Part shown: positions 12,701 to 54,960 of the stretch, piece by piece
How positions within the stretch are numbered: position 1 is the stretch's first letter
Layout: each line of letters opens with the position of its first letter
The notes under the pieces: model-generated
Database searches by the model: none
Seen by the model: only the letters and a program-made list of their open reading frames with translations
Told to the model about the DNA's origin: nothing
Made by a program: the position numbers and the translations under genes
NCBI GenBank assembly: GCA_038501785.1
Contig: JBAMJR010000051.1
Span: 5,193,501 to 5,257,500 of the forward strand
Source of the DNA: Myoxocephalus aenaeus
Taxonomy: Eukaryota > Chordata > Actinopteri > Perciformes > Cottidae
DNA length: 64,000 nucleotides
Direction of reading: 5' to 3'

Positions 12701-14978
12701 ATTCAGGTGTGGGGTACATGCTGCCCTGGGTGATATAAAAAAGATGTACAACTCTGTTTGGTTGGAGGACCGAGAAGTACACCTGCATAGATTCCTCTGG
12801 CGAGACTCAGAAGATGAAGAGCTGGCGGAATATGCAATTACAAGAGTAAACATTGGAGACAAGCCAGCGGGGTGCATCGCACAGCTGGCAATGCGTGAGA
12901 CTGCAAACCTCGCACCTTTCATCCACCTCAACGTGGAGCGTCAGGTGCTCCAGGAGGACAGCTACGTCGATGACATTCTCACATCCCACAATGACCTTGA
13001 CCAGCTTAAAACCATCGCAGCAAATGTGAAGCATATCCTGCAAGCTGGAGGGTTCAAGCTCAAGCCTTGGGTCTTTTCTGGGCAAAGTGGGAGGAAGGGT
13101 TGGAAGGACGAGCCGGAGAAGGCCGGGACAAAGATTTTGGTCCTGCCAAACCAAATGAGTGAGGATGACAATAAAGCACTCGGCCTGGGCTACATGGTAG
13201 AAGAGGACAAGCTCCATGTCATGACCGCAATCAATTTCTCGAGGAGAAAGAAAAAGATGAGAAGTGGCCATGACCTTCACCAAGGACAAGTCAGAGACCA
13301 GATGCCAAATCCCCTTACGAGGAGAGAACTGCTCAGCCAAGTTTCAGGGCTGTATGACCCGGTCGGCCTGGTAACTCCTGCTAAGCAGAAGGGAGCTATA
13401 CTGGTGCGAAGGGCGTTCCAAGAGGCAAAGACTGGAAAATGTCCAGTCAAAGAGACATGGGACATAGCGCTCTCAGATGACCTCAGGGAAGCCGCGAAGA
13501 GCTCAAAGTGGGAGGCAGTCTCTTCGGCAGGAGTCGTCTCAGTAAAAGAACGAGAAGATGCCCTGAGAGACATCTTTCTTGCGGCGCAAGAAGGCACAAC
13601 CTTCCCAAGCACCACGACAGACAGACTAGTAGTCTATAAAGAGGAAAACTCCGGGCTATTGGTTTGTGGTGGCCGAGTGCAAATCTTCAAAGAAGATCAA
13701 GTAGGGGTCCCTATCTTACCCTATAACACATGGGTGTCCACACTGCTTGCTCGGGAGGCCCACCAAGAGAGTCATGATGGAGTGGCTGGAACCCTGCTCA
13801 AGATGAGAAGGAGGGCATGGGTCGTACAAGGAAGAAGGATTGCCCAAAAGGTTGTTGATGGCTGCATAATCTGCAAGAAGGCAAAGGCAAGGAAATGTCA
13901 ACAAGTAATGGGTGACTTGCCGCCGGAACGAGCAGAACCTGCTGCGCCATTCAAATTCACGACCATAGACCTCTTTGGACCGTACCAAGTCAAAGATGAC
14001 GTGAAGAAGAGAGTGAGACTAAAAGTCTGGGGGGTGGTCTTCTGCTGCATGGCCAGTAGAGCCATCCACACTGAGTTGGTAAACACACTATCGACAGAAG
14101 GATTCCTGATGGCCTACCAAAGGTTCACGGCGATCAGAGGGCATCCAAGGAAGATCTGGTCAGATCCAGGCACCAATTTCATTGGAGCAAAACCAGTCTT
14201 GGAGGAGCTTTACAGATTTCTGGATGGCTTGAACAAACCAGCCTTGCAGGAGAACGCAGCAAAAAATGGGACTGAGTGGATGTGGAAAATCCACCCAGCC
14301 GACTCTCCACACAGAAATGGTGCTGCAGAAGCTGCTGTACGCATCGTGAAGAGAGCACTCCAGACTCTTGGGAAAGAGTCGGAGCTCACATACAGCGAGT
14401 TCCAGACAACTCTTCACATAGCAGCCAACCTGGCAAATGAGCGCCCAATTGACGCCAGAGTACAGAGCCGGGAAGACTGTATCCAATATATCACACCCAA
14501 CACGCTCCTTCTGGGGCGGGCATCTCAAACCGGGGATGTCCAAACATTTGACTTTGCTAGCTACCCCTACAAAAGACTAAGAGCAATGCAGTCAGAGGTG
14601 ACCAAGTTCTGGAGGCATTGGAGCCAACTTGCTGGTCCCAATTTATTTGTGAGGAGCAAGTGGCATACTATAGAAAGAAACGTTGCTGTTGGGGACGTTG
14701 TCTGGCTAAGTGACCAAAATGCGCTAAGAGGGCAATTCAAGCTTGGAAGGGTCATCAGTACGAATCCAGACAGTAAAGGCATCGTGAGGGACGTCAACGT
14801 CAGAATCTTCCCAAGCTACAATGTTCCTGTGACAAGACCAACGAGGGAAGCAAGAGCAAGTCATCCGACCGTGAGCGAGCAGAACAGGAAGATGCAGGCT
14901 ACCATCCTTCACAGAGACGTCAGGCGGTTGGTTGTCTTACTACCTGCTGAAGAACAGAACAACATCTCCAGAAGATGA
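9735..14978 (+). CDS. BEL/Pao gag-pol polyprotein, RNase H domain missing
   Basis: Uninterrupted 1747-residue frame. Residues 1-220 are a charged helical gag N-terminus and 225-405 a DUF1759-like gag core (PKFTGNKRDFHRWKKDWEAL). Residues 438-515 are a Cys/His-rich zinc region starting CVVCGDGKH. The retropepsin-like region starts near Asp609 (DLASDTNYIT, with the variant DLAS instead of DSG seen in fish BEL relatives). Reverse transcriptase spans about 885-1120 with YVDD at 1077-1080. GLYDPVGLVTP follows at 1206-1216. Only about 130 residues separate that motif from the integrase zinc finger (His1343, His1347, Cys1377, Cys1380), and no RNase H acidic core lies in between; the join seems to be near residue 1255. 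The integrase core has Asp1412, Asp1477 and Glu1532, then a DUF5641-like C-terminus. Function is retrotransposition; without RNase H it probably needs help from other copies. Confidence 0.93.
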   Translation: MTDQAMEKSVEQLKVERTTAKRLFTRLVNTITRTYRDMSEKELRDSFNNVIKEAEKVMGANEDVEAGFITELEAELEEGEDAVLTRQQKADIAKTFNECDGKLKEVKSLIQEALWDNFGDVELSTALQAAEEVGDHAADVRPDGGQEAYDFMLDHLQGRVKTAKEVYSRWKRWIPPSEQKDFQSRMKRLELLLPKLVSRKAEYIQARKEEEGERPIGPTPATIRLKPISLPKFTGNKRDFHRWKKDWEALQKQGEPTGSKEVKKFQLLDSLDDKIARDLRLSSYNTAGDIFRVLENRYGNKIAIAIDIVEELQRMPAARGHQPRKIVELIQAVEKALQDLSDLGDTGAIKNPLVTKSIESKLPEVLKKEWLVYVADRRNAVAAETRFDSLLAFLKGQESIYEQLEQLREEEPSRKETRTEPRYARTKSTKAEDDHLGCVVCGDGKHKRKLYFCNQFRALKLTEKKAAVRKLGACKRCLEVHEDASYCTTDFLCKNQVCRDEQAPEHHFSLCPNAAVRKSSIGEKHRFGPEREKTRRKHTADQEEFFNKLSPELAKQCRDVFSNTASRAFSTTKDPPSLLVESGLQERPVLMMLLEVTANAGQRIGTLIDLASDTNYITHKTASELNLRSEEITLVVHGVGGMKVRVETRRYLLRIRVKTPKGTLKPHQLVCYGLDSIANVHKNVTPEQLHRFFPSIPLDELVRPKEVHLLISHREGQLAPQRIQAVGDLVLWDGPLGKTVGGTHPDLFEELTVAAHRSKTHFARSMRAAAVKYEELTSRIPETLLRNKQVSATFQESSTSTTRKDFLEWWKWDSIGAACEPRCGGCRCGKCQPGGKEMTLAEEREVEIMKEGLTYVKGDSHSEEPHWHSRYPWLEDPASLPNNKRTVEATFLRTEKQLAKEPEWKVAYTAQVHDMVDRGAAIKLSKEAVTNWKGPVWYVSHLIAPNPHSVTTPVRLVWNSSQKCKGVSLNDLLMKGPDVLNQIRAVLLRFRCGVHAALGDIKKMYNSVWLEDREVHLHRFLWRDSEDEELAEYAITRVNIGDKPAGCIAQLAMRETANLAPFIHLNVERQVLQEDSYVDDILTSHNDLDQLKTIAANVKHILQAGGFKLKPWVFSGQSGRKGWKDEPEKAGTKILVLPNQMSEDDNKALGLGYMVEEDKLHVMTAINFSRRKKKMRSGHDLHQGQVRDQMPNPLTRRELLSQVSGLYDPVGLVTPAKQKGAILVRRAFQEAKTGKCPVKETWDIALSDDLREAAKSSKWEAVSSAGVVSVKEREDALRDIFLAAQEGTTFPSTTTDRLVVYKEENSGLLVCGGRVQIFKEDQVGVPILPYNTWVSTLLAREAHQESHDGVAGTLLKMRRRAWVVQGRRIAQKVVDGCIICKKAKARKCQQVMGDLPPERAEPAAPFKFTTIDLFGPYQVKDDVKKRVRLKVWGVVFCCMASRAIHTELVNTLSTEGFLMAYQRFTAIRGHPRKIWSDPGTNFIGAKPVLEELYRFLDGLNKPALQENAAKNGTEWMWKIHPADSPHRNGAAEAAVRIVKRALQTLGKESELTYSEFQTTLHIAANLANERPIDARVQSREDCIQYITPNTLLLGRASQTGDVQTFDFASYPYKRLRAMQSEVTKFWRHWSQLAGPNLFVRSKWHTIERNVAVGDVVWLSDQNALRGQFKLGRVISTNPDSKGIVRDVNVRIFPSYNVPVTRPTREARASHPTVSEQNRKMQATILHRDVRRLVVLLPAEEQNNISRR

Positions 14979-15050
14979 GGAGAACTAAACTGGGATTACA
15001 AAGTTTGCCTTGAAAGTTGGCGATCTCCACAGTGGTTCCATGTGAAGATC

Positions 15051-15060
15051 GAGTGGGAGG
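15051..15060 (+). other. Polypurine tract of the BEL/Pao element
   Basis: GAGTGGGAGG lies directly before the 3' LTR, the position used to prime plus-strand DNA synthesis in LTR elements. It is short and has one pyrimidine. Confidence 0.7.
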
Positions 15061-15815
15061 TGTGAGGTCAAACATGATTTTTATTTTGGATAAAAAGAAA
15101 GGGGAAGAATGTAAGGTAAATAAAGGTAATTGTAAATTAATAAAGCACCCAGAAAGAGATAAATAGTCACAGATTAAATAATAAACATTTAAAGCATTTA
15201 ATTAAATGTTAGTGCAAGCAATCCGACTTGGGAGGAAAAGGGGCGGAGCTTGTAGGCACCGGAAGCACCGCGGGCGCACGTCAAAGGTGGGGATTAAATG
15301 AACGCCGGGCGGCTAGATCAAACGCAGCAAAGACGCGTCTACAAGTCCGGAGAGGCAGCCGGTAAGAGTGACAGACTTTATGATTGAAGGACTTTGCTGA
15401 TGATCGCTGCCACCACCAGCTTGATTAGCGCGAGCGCTAAATACGTCACGGGGCTCCGCAGCCCATTCACGTGTGGCAAAGCGAAATGTTTGTTGACATG
15501 TTGGTGGAGGCACAGCTGGGGGCTATGTGGTGACGTGTGTAGACAGAGTGCACGGGCGCTGATCATGTGTTTAAAGTGGTTCTGGCATGTTGAAATGTGT
15601 GTTTTCTGTTTTTTTTATTTAAAGGTTTTTCACCTCTATCTCTATCGTATTTCTATACGGAGTGAAGGACTCAACAATCCAAATCTCAAAAATAAAAGGA
15701 GAAAAAAAAGGAAAAGTTGGGTTTTCATTGGAGTGGAATCCAGTTTGAATCGGTGTAGATGGGTCAATCCCTATCAAGTGGGGAAGTGCAGAAGGTCCGA
15801 AGCCGTAACTTGACA
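15061..15815 (+). repeat. 3' LTR of the BEL/Pao element
   Basis: Same 755 bp as the 5' LTR with no difference seen by eye. It follows the purine-rich GAGTGGGAGG and is followed by the TTGAC target duplication. Its promoter would point toward fam20c, whose ATG is 3.45 kb downstream on the same strand. Confidence 0.95.
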
Positions 15816-15820
15816 TTGAC
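15816..15820. repeat. Right target-site duplication (TTGAC)
   Basis: Follows the terminal CA of the 3' LTR and repeats 8785-8789. Confidence 0.88.
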
Positions 15821-18800
15821 GTTGTGTGCCAAAAGCAACTGTAGCACGATCACAGGCTCAGACTGCTCCGTAAAATGTACAAAATCCATTGTGTGTGCAT
15901 GGTTAATCTTTTATTTATGCTCTTTGAGTCCAAGAAAATTATATAATTAATGAAATACCTTCTTAGTCAGTGGATTCCGACGTGTCTGAACGTGCCAATT
16001 TATTTTGTTTGGAGCACATGATGAATTGGGACAGTTAATTAGTTTGCTTGTCATCTTTAAGATTCTGCTTTATTTAGATGCACAAATCTGGCAGTGGCAT
16101 GAACTCAGGGCCTCTGGGAGCAGTGGTGCACACGCCAAGTGAAGCTCTCCCAACTGGGCCCACTTAGTGAGCCATGTGCAGCACACACACAACACAGGCC
16201 AACAGAATATGTATCATTTGTTCATTGTATTACTCTGTGTTTCCACTGAGCGGACATTACTAGCTCTCCATCTGACATTGTATACGTCCTTCTACTTTGT
16301 GGCAAAATGGTTAAATATATATTTATTGGTGTGTTTGTATATTTCTGTCTGGCAGCTTGAATGAAGTCCATGGCACTACTCATTTAATCCTGCGGAGTCT
16401 CAGAGAAATCTAGTCCAGACCCAGCTATAAGTACTGGCTTCAGTAATTGCTGTCAGTGTGTCGGCCCCCTGCAATTAACAGTAAATGAAAGGTGTGTTTC
16501 ACTTAATCAGCAAATAGAAAAAAATTGCTTCTGAGACGGCAGACAGATGTGTATCAAAAGCAAAACTTCCATGAAAGAGGGTGTATGTTTGTGGACAACA
16601 AATAACCTTATTGGAAACTCTTTGATTACAATTTAATTGTTTAGGTCTACAATAAAGTTTGGATGGACAGCATAGCATGAGATTCCAAGAGATACATTAA
16701 GATAAAAAAAATTAAATAAACACACAAAATACTAAATATTGTTGATATTAACACAGAATCAAATGACTGTGTAATGGGAAATGAACTCACAATTAACAAG
16801 CTTCAGATCTCTCTCTCTCTCTTGCTCTCTCTCTCTCTCTATTATATACATACTGTATAGATACATTGCTACTGAACATGGTGCAGCTGCTAGCGGGGAG
16901 GCCATGGCAGGTCCCATGGTGCAGAGATGCACAGTTGAACGGCCCCATCCTCCACTTCCCGGCGATAAGCCAACGGCTGTCGGCCTAGCCGCTGAAAGAA
17001 AATAACTTTTACAGGTTATGGTTTCCCCCCGCTGTGATGCGCAATATCCAGGGAGCTAGAGCCTCTTCTATTACACTGTAGTAGCATAACACATTGTATT
17101 AACTACAGTCCATGCCATGCCTCTCATTTTACCCTATACCTTCCAACATTTGTATTGGATGTATCTGAGCCTTCCCTGACTCATTAAGTGTTAAATGCAC
17201 CTGACAGCAGATGAAGTGTTGCAGGACTTGTGCTTTCACACACGTGTCTCAGGGTGTGCCTCTAATCTGGCCATCACGGATAAGTGGGCTGCACGGGGAC
17301 CATTATGATACATATTCTCTGTTCCACTTTTCTGCAGCAACAGTGTGAAGAGAGTGTAACACATTATTTTGCAACACAAGGCTGACGTGGTGTTAACTGT
17401 GACGCATGCCAATGCCTCCCTCCCTTATGTCCGGGTGTATGCTGTCTGCTTGTGGCCTTCGGTGTCACAGTGGAGCATAGACTACATTAGCTTCGCCCTC
17501 AGCCAATAGCAAAGCCAATACTATTAGTTACATTGCACCTTATATTCTGTTCTCTAAGATGTGGGCCCCTATGGCTCCACCTACACCGGCTGAAGAAATG
17601 TTGGTTTGAATAGGGAGCAGAACTATGGTCGCACGGCTGTTGTACGTCACAAGTGCAGCATAAGGGGGTCCTATACAGAACATAAGGGCAAGAAAATAAA
17701 TCTTCATGACTGCACATACATACAGGGATAAACCCAATAACGCTAGCTCTTGTAGGGCTATGCTGGTCTTCTAAAATCTGGAGTTACAATAGATAACTAA
17801 AGTTCCTGTGGTACAGTACGACTGTGTGTGAGAAGGAGGCCACTTAAACACACATCTGGCCCTTTACCTGCATTTCTGCTTATCTGTGCGAGTTTATGAA
17901 TCAGCTGCCTTTTCTCTTGGGAGCTTGATATGGATTCCAACAATCTATGTGCATCAAATTACGTAGGTGTGTCGGTGTAAGAGTGTGCGTGCTTTGGCCT
18001 GCATGTTTTATTTTGTCTCAAGAAACAGACTATTGTTCTGGGTACCAATATCATAGTCTATATCTGTCATATGTCCTTGTGTCAGCCTTTCATGAATGCT
18101 GAATGAAATCCAAATCTTCCGGGTTTGCTGCTGAGCCCTTGGCTCATCCTCAAGGACCCATCATGCCCCCCAGGAGCCCACTTAAAAAAAAAACTAAAGT
18201 TTATTGAGCACTTTTCGTGTAGTATACATACTCATTGTTCTTCAGATCATATACCACAGTACAAAGCCAGCGTAGTATTGCAGGTTGTGCCAACGCCCTC
18301 TGGCTGCGTGCAGGGGAGTTGCAGCCACAAAGGCTCTCAGCCCACATATTTTTCTCCCCGAAGCTCGCCTTTCATGTCACTAGTCCTACAGTACTTGTGT
18401 GAGCAGACGCAGCCAACCTCTTCCACGTGACGCAACCGAGGCTGGGCTCAGAGGGCTCCGATCATAATATTTAACACACCCACCGTGGATGAACACTTGG
18501 AAGGAAGACAAGGCGATGTGAAACGGGGGGTAGGGGTGGGGGGGACAAATGACAACCAGGATCCCTACACCTGCCAGCCAGTCTCTGATTTGACTTCAAC
18601 GAGGCTTTTGCACACAGCAGGAGCGGGACAGCATCCAAACATCTCAGCGGATCAGCTGTTTTTATTTTATTTATTTTTTTATGGAATTTACACTTCCTTC
18701 TTTAATTATCAATTCATCATTAATACAAGGAAGGCTGTGGACTACACCAATCTCTTCTGTTACTTTTTTTTTTTCTTCAGTCATGACACAATTGACATCT

Positions 18801-18840
18801 CACTCCGCGCTGGCAGCAACACAAGGAAGCAGATTTGAGG
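15821..18840. other. Intergenic DNA upstream of fam20c
   Basis: Unique-looking sequence with a CT microsatellite. Around 16020-16170 lies CAGTTAATTAGT, a homeodomain-type site. Frames of about 100 codons at 18125-18430 and 18485-18838 have no recognisable domain; the second overlaps the region just before the fam20c leader. Confidence 0.55.
16808..16840. repeat. (CT)n microsatellite
   Basis: CT repeats with one TTG interruption. Confidence 0.95.
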
Positions 18841-19268
18841 AAGAATATCGGAGCTTTTAACAAGACCCCCTTCCTTCTTCCTGCTATTCTTCACCTTTTC
18901 TTAACGATTCATTCTGGGGTCCGTCCCACTGACACGATATCCTGTTCAACAAGGCAATGAATGGAGAGCACTTCTTGAGCCGCTGCCAGTGAAGTGTCCA
19001 GAGCTCACAATGTGTCGGTCAGTCCACCTGTCTGGGAAGGAAGAATTTGAACAATTGTAAAAATATATATGTATTAAAAAAAGGCTGAGCACATCATATA
19101 TTTCTTAACATAGCCTGACACGCATTATGTGTGCAATGATCACAGTACATCTTCAGCCTTTGTCATCGCATAACAGTCTTGGACATCAATGTCGTCGCTG
19201 TAAGGTGCGCTGCGCTTAGATCAGTATTAGCCCGACTCTGCGTAAAGAAAAGAACAACAATTCTAAAG
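18841..19268 (+). promoter_or_regulatory. fam20c: Probable fam20c 5' leader with two upstream ORFs
   Basis: No TATA box or start site can be fixed from sequence alone. If this stretch is transcribed, it holds two short upstream ORFs. ATG 19136 opens 27 codons ending at TAG 19217-19219; ATG 19189 opens 4 codons ending at TAA 19201-19203. Both end before the fam20c ATG at 19269, so they could lower translation. The leader may be spliced, in which case they may not be in the mRNA. Confidence 0.4.
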
Positions 19269-51879
<32,611 letters not shown>

Positions 51880-53420
51880 TGAGGGCCAGACTCTCAGGTG
51901 ACAGAAACCACCATTGACACGTGAACATTGGACCAAGTCTGCGGCTGTTCGACCAATGGGATCGCACCAAAAGTCCCACTTCTGATATCAAGCTGAATTC
52001 AGTGAATTCCAAGACTTGCCATCATTGCCTCTCTGGAAACTGCTTTTAAGTGTGTTTATGAAGAAGGAACTGGCCACAGATGCCATGAAAGACTGTGCTC
52101 ACACAGAGGCTTTGTATTCATCAGATACAGATGTATTTTTGTTGTATGGGACAGAAAGGAACCGCTGCTAGGTTCTGATTTTATCCTGTTTGTTTTGAAT
52201 ATAGATGGAGGGTATCATTTTGTTTTATGTGTTTTATTACATTAGTACATAACCAAATGAGAACGTACTCTGACCAGAGCAGCATATGGCCAGACAAAAA
52301 GCTTTATCAGTTATTACGATGGATGAAAAGGTTTTTATTTTCTCTTTGTAAAATTAATAAAACATGTCAGGCCTGGGACAAACCACCTACAACTCGAAGA
52401 ATAAGAGTTTCAAAACAGTGGATTCTCTTAAATAACATCATCAACTTGTTTGTCTTGGAACAGACTGATTGACAATGTTATCACATACTTCTAAACTGCA
52501 TAAATCTGAGTGTGAGTATATTTGACACCGTAGTTCAAACAGTACGTTCACTTTGCCTTATTCTGATTTGTACCTCTTTTTTTTAAATATGTTTTTCCCA
52601 TCTCCCCTGCAAGTCTGACTTGCGCAACATGCAGTACAACAGCACAACAGTAAACTAGTATTTTCCAAACCAAAAATAATGCAAAGAGACCATTGTGCTG
52701 GTTCATTAAATGGCAATTTCATTCAAACTCAGTACTATTCTCAAGTGAAGACCTGAAACATCTCGAGTTATGATATTATTTTACAATGAATGCATTGCAA
52801 AATGTTACAGTTTGTATGTTACAGTTGTTATGAGGTTTCATGTCCAAAAAATGACTATTTATTGGTGTGTCACAACGAATGAAAGCGGTTTTAATAAATT
52901 CTATGTTATGTTGCTTTATATTTTGGGATGTATTTACCTATGTTACCAGAGCCGTTTGGATGCTATTTCAATTCTCATTCCTTTAAATACAATGTTTATG
53001 TACACATGATGACAACAAAGCTATTTCATTTCTGACATCAGGTGGTGCCATTCAGAGTCCTGTGCACTGGCTGACCAGGTACCTGTGCAATGAGAGAATT
53101 ACAGTACTTGAATGTTGAATGTTTTTGGGTTGGCAGTATGGACAGGATTCAAAGAGCTGCACATGGTGTGAAGCCTGAGTGGATGGACTCGAGTCAAAGA
53201 GGTGCTTTGAGGGTGATACAGGGGCTAAAAAAGCCTCTTCACACTACAGGGTGAACCTCGGGCACTGTTCTTTGATTTTCACATTCTCATTGTACATACC
53301 ATAATTATGTTGAAGAGCTAAAAAGCTGCACAGTGATTCGCTTCTGTTTTCTGCTATTGCATTGTTACTGTGAAGATCTGTTTACTAAATGATTAAAGTG
53401 TGCAATGAAAACAAAAGTGA
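51880..53420 (+). other. fam20c: fam20c 3' UTR with candidate poly(A) signals
   Basis: AT-rich sequence follows the stop codon without any long open frame. Candidate poly(A) signals are AATAAA at 52356, AATAAA at 52893 and ATTAAA at 53392. The last is followed within about 45 bases by a GT-rich stretch, as expected for a distal cleavage site. A further AATAAA at 53947 is possible. The end chosen here is an estimate. Confidence 0.5.
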
Positions 53421-54294
53421 GGAGAAATGCCTGATTGTGTCGGTGTCTGCCGGAGATGATTTTATGTGAATGTGTCCTCTTGTTAGGGCTGAGTAACAAG
53501 TGAGGATCAACAATAATCTACAATACACACACTTTTGTTTCAGCAGGCAGTATTGGACCGCTCACCTTTTTAAAGTTTGAATGCTAACCTTGTATTTAAA
53601 AAAAAATTCTAACCCACCCAAACTACAGAAGACATTAAACAGAGAGAATGTGAGCGATGTCTTCAGACGCAATCTGTATCCAGTTAGCTAACGTAATGTT
53701 ACAAATATTTGATCGTATTGGATCAATATCACTTTATAACGTTGAACATCTTCAAGTTAGCTAGCCCTATAATATTGCACTGCTAAATAATATTTTGTAT
53801 ACATGTTATTTCAAGCGAGCAGTCGGTCCCCCACTGCTCCTTTTCACTCAACACATTCATGTAAGTTTCATTTGAATTTCTTGGAAATTGTTTATTGTTT
53901 CTTTTGCTCAGCAGGAACCGTGACCCCTGAGCTTTATGAACCTGCTTAATAAAGACGAGATGTTAACGGAGAGATAGGCTGGCGGAAAACAACAGAGAGA
54001 ACTGGCGTTTCTTGTGAATTATGAGTTCAGTCCGAGACTGAAGAGTCACAGAAACCAACAACACAAGGTCACTGCGCCCATTAGCTGCCGATGCTTACAA
54101 CGAATGTATTTGCCTGTTTAGTGTCAACAAACAAATGCCCCATTAGTCAAAGATTATGCAAGATGAAAATAAAATGAAAAACGGTTTATATTACTTTTGT
54201 TATACTTTTCTTACTGTTGTTGTCAGAGGAAATCAATGCCACCTGATTTAATGAAGGCGTCAAACAACATACCAGACTGAATTTTCACATGACG

Positions 54295-54300
54295 TATATA

Positions 54301-54332
<32 letters not shown>

Positions 54333-54360
54333 CTGTATATATGTGTCATATATATATATA
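54295..54360. repeat. (TA)n microsatellite
   Basis: Near-continuous TATA repeats, interrupted by CTG and GTGTC, next to the minisatellite that follows. Confidence 0.9.
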
Positions 54361-54960
54361 TGATATAACTATACTTTGATTCTATTACTTTGTTCAACAT
54401 ACTGAAAATGACTTTTTTATGACTATTATTGACATACTATAATGTGACTTTTTTAGAAATACTATACAATTACTTTTTCATAGTAAATAAAAATGTATAC
54501 TATGTCAAAAAAAGTAATGTAAAAAGTTAAAGTATAGTATATATAAAAAAGTAATGGTATAGTATGTCAAAAAAGTCATAAATAATTATAGTCATAATCT
54601 TCATAGTTTATGTTGAAAAAAGTCATACAATATTGTCGAATAGTTTGTTGAAAAGTCATTAAAAGTCACAGTATGTCAAAAAAAGATAATGAAAATTAAT
54701 AGTATGGTGTCATAATGTATAGTATGTTGAGAAAAAAAAGTAGTTTGAAAACCATAGTATAGTATGTAAAAAACAGTATATTTTGTTGACAATGTCAAAA
54801 AAAGTCATGTATACTATTTTGGCAGAGCAATTTCCATGACATACTGTGACTTATACTGTGTAGGATACTATTATACTTTTGACATGTTTTATGGCTAACG
54901 ACACAAACGTTTTTATGACATGTTATATCATGAAATTGTTATGGTATACAACACGTACAA
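54360..54960. repeat. AT-rich degenerate minisatellite with orientation switches
   Basis: Many variants of TAGTATGTCAAAAAAGTCAT. From about 54380 to 54480 the units read as the reverse complement (GACTTTTTTGACATACTA-like). From about 54495 to 54820 they read forward, then reverse again to about 54890. The arrangement can form long AT-rich hairpins. Confidence 0.75.

Larger units (their letters stand above)
8790..15815 (+). mobile_element. BEL/Pao LTR retrotransposon, structurally near complete
   Basis: Two 755-bp LTRs (TGTGAGG...TTGACA) bound a single gag-pol frame in the same orientation. The 5-bp duplication TTGAC is present on both sides (8785-8789 and 15816-15820), so the copy sits in its original insertion site. 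Order of parts: LTR, 190-bp leader, gag-protease-RT-integrase frame, 72-bp spacer, purine tract, LTR. The protein family (DUF1759-type gag, DUF1758-type protease, YVDD reverse transcriptase, DDE integrase with DUF5641-type tail) is typical of fish BEL elements. No env frame follows pol. I compared the two LTRs by eye and saw no difference, so the insertion is recent. The RNase H domain appears to be deleted. Confidence 0.95.

Noticed and set aside
14979..15050. Possible env gene after BEL pol
   Set aside because: Only 72 bp separate the pol stop from the purine tract, too short for any envelope frame.
19179..19268. Upstream extension of the fam20c exon 1 frame starting at TTG
   Set aside because: No ATG in that frame before 19269, and the family N-terminus begins at the MILFRKFRVLI segment.
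54300..54960. Possible CRISPR-like regular repeats
   Set aside because: Units are degenerate, AT-rich and lack unique evenly spaced spacers; the host is a vertebrate. It is a minisatellite.
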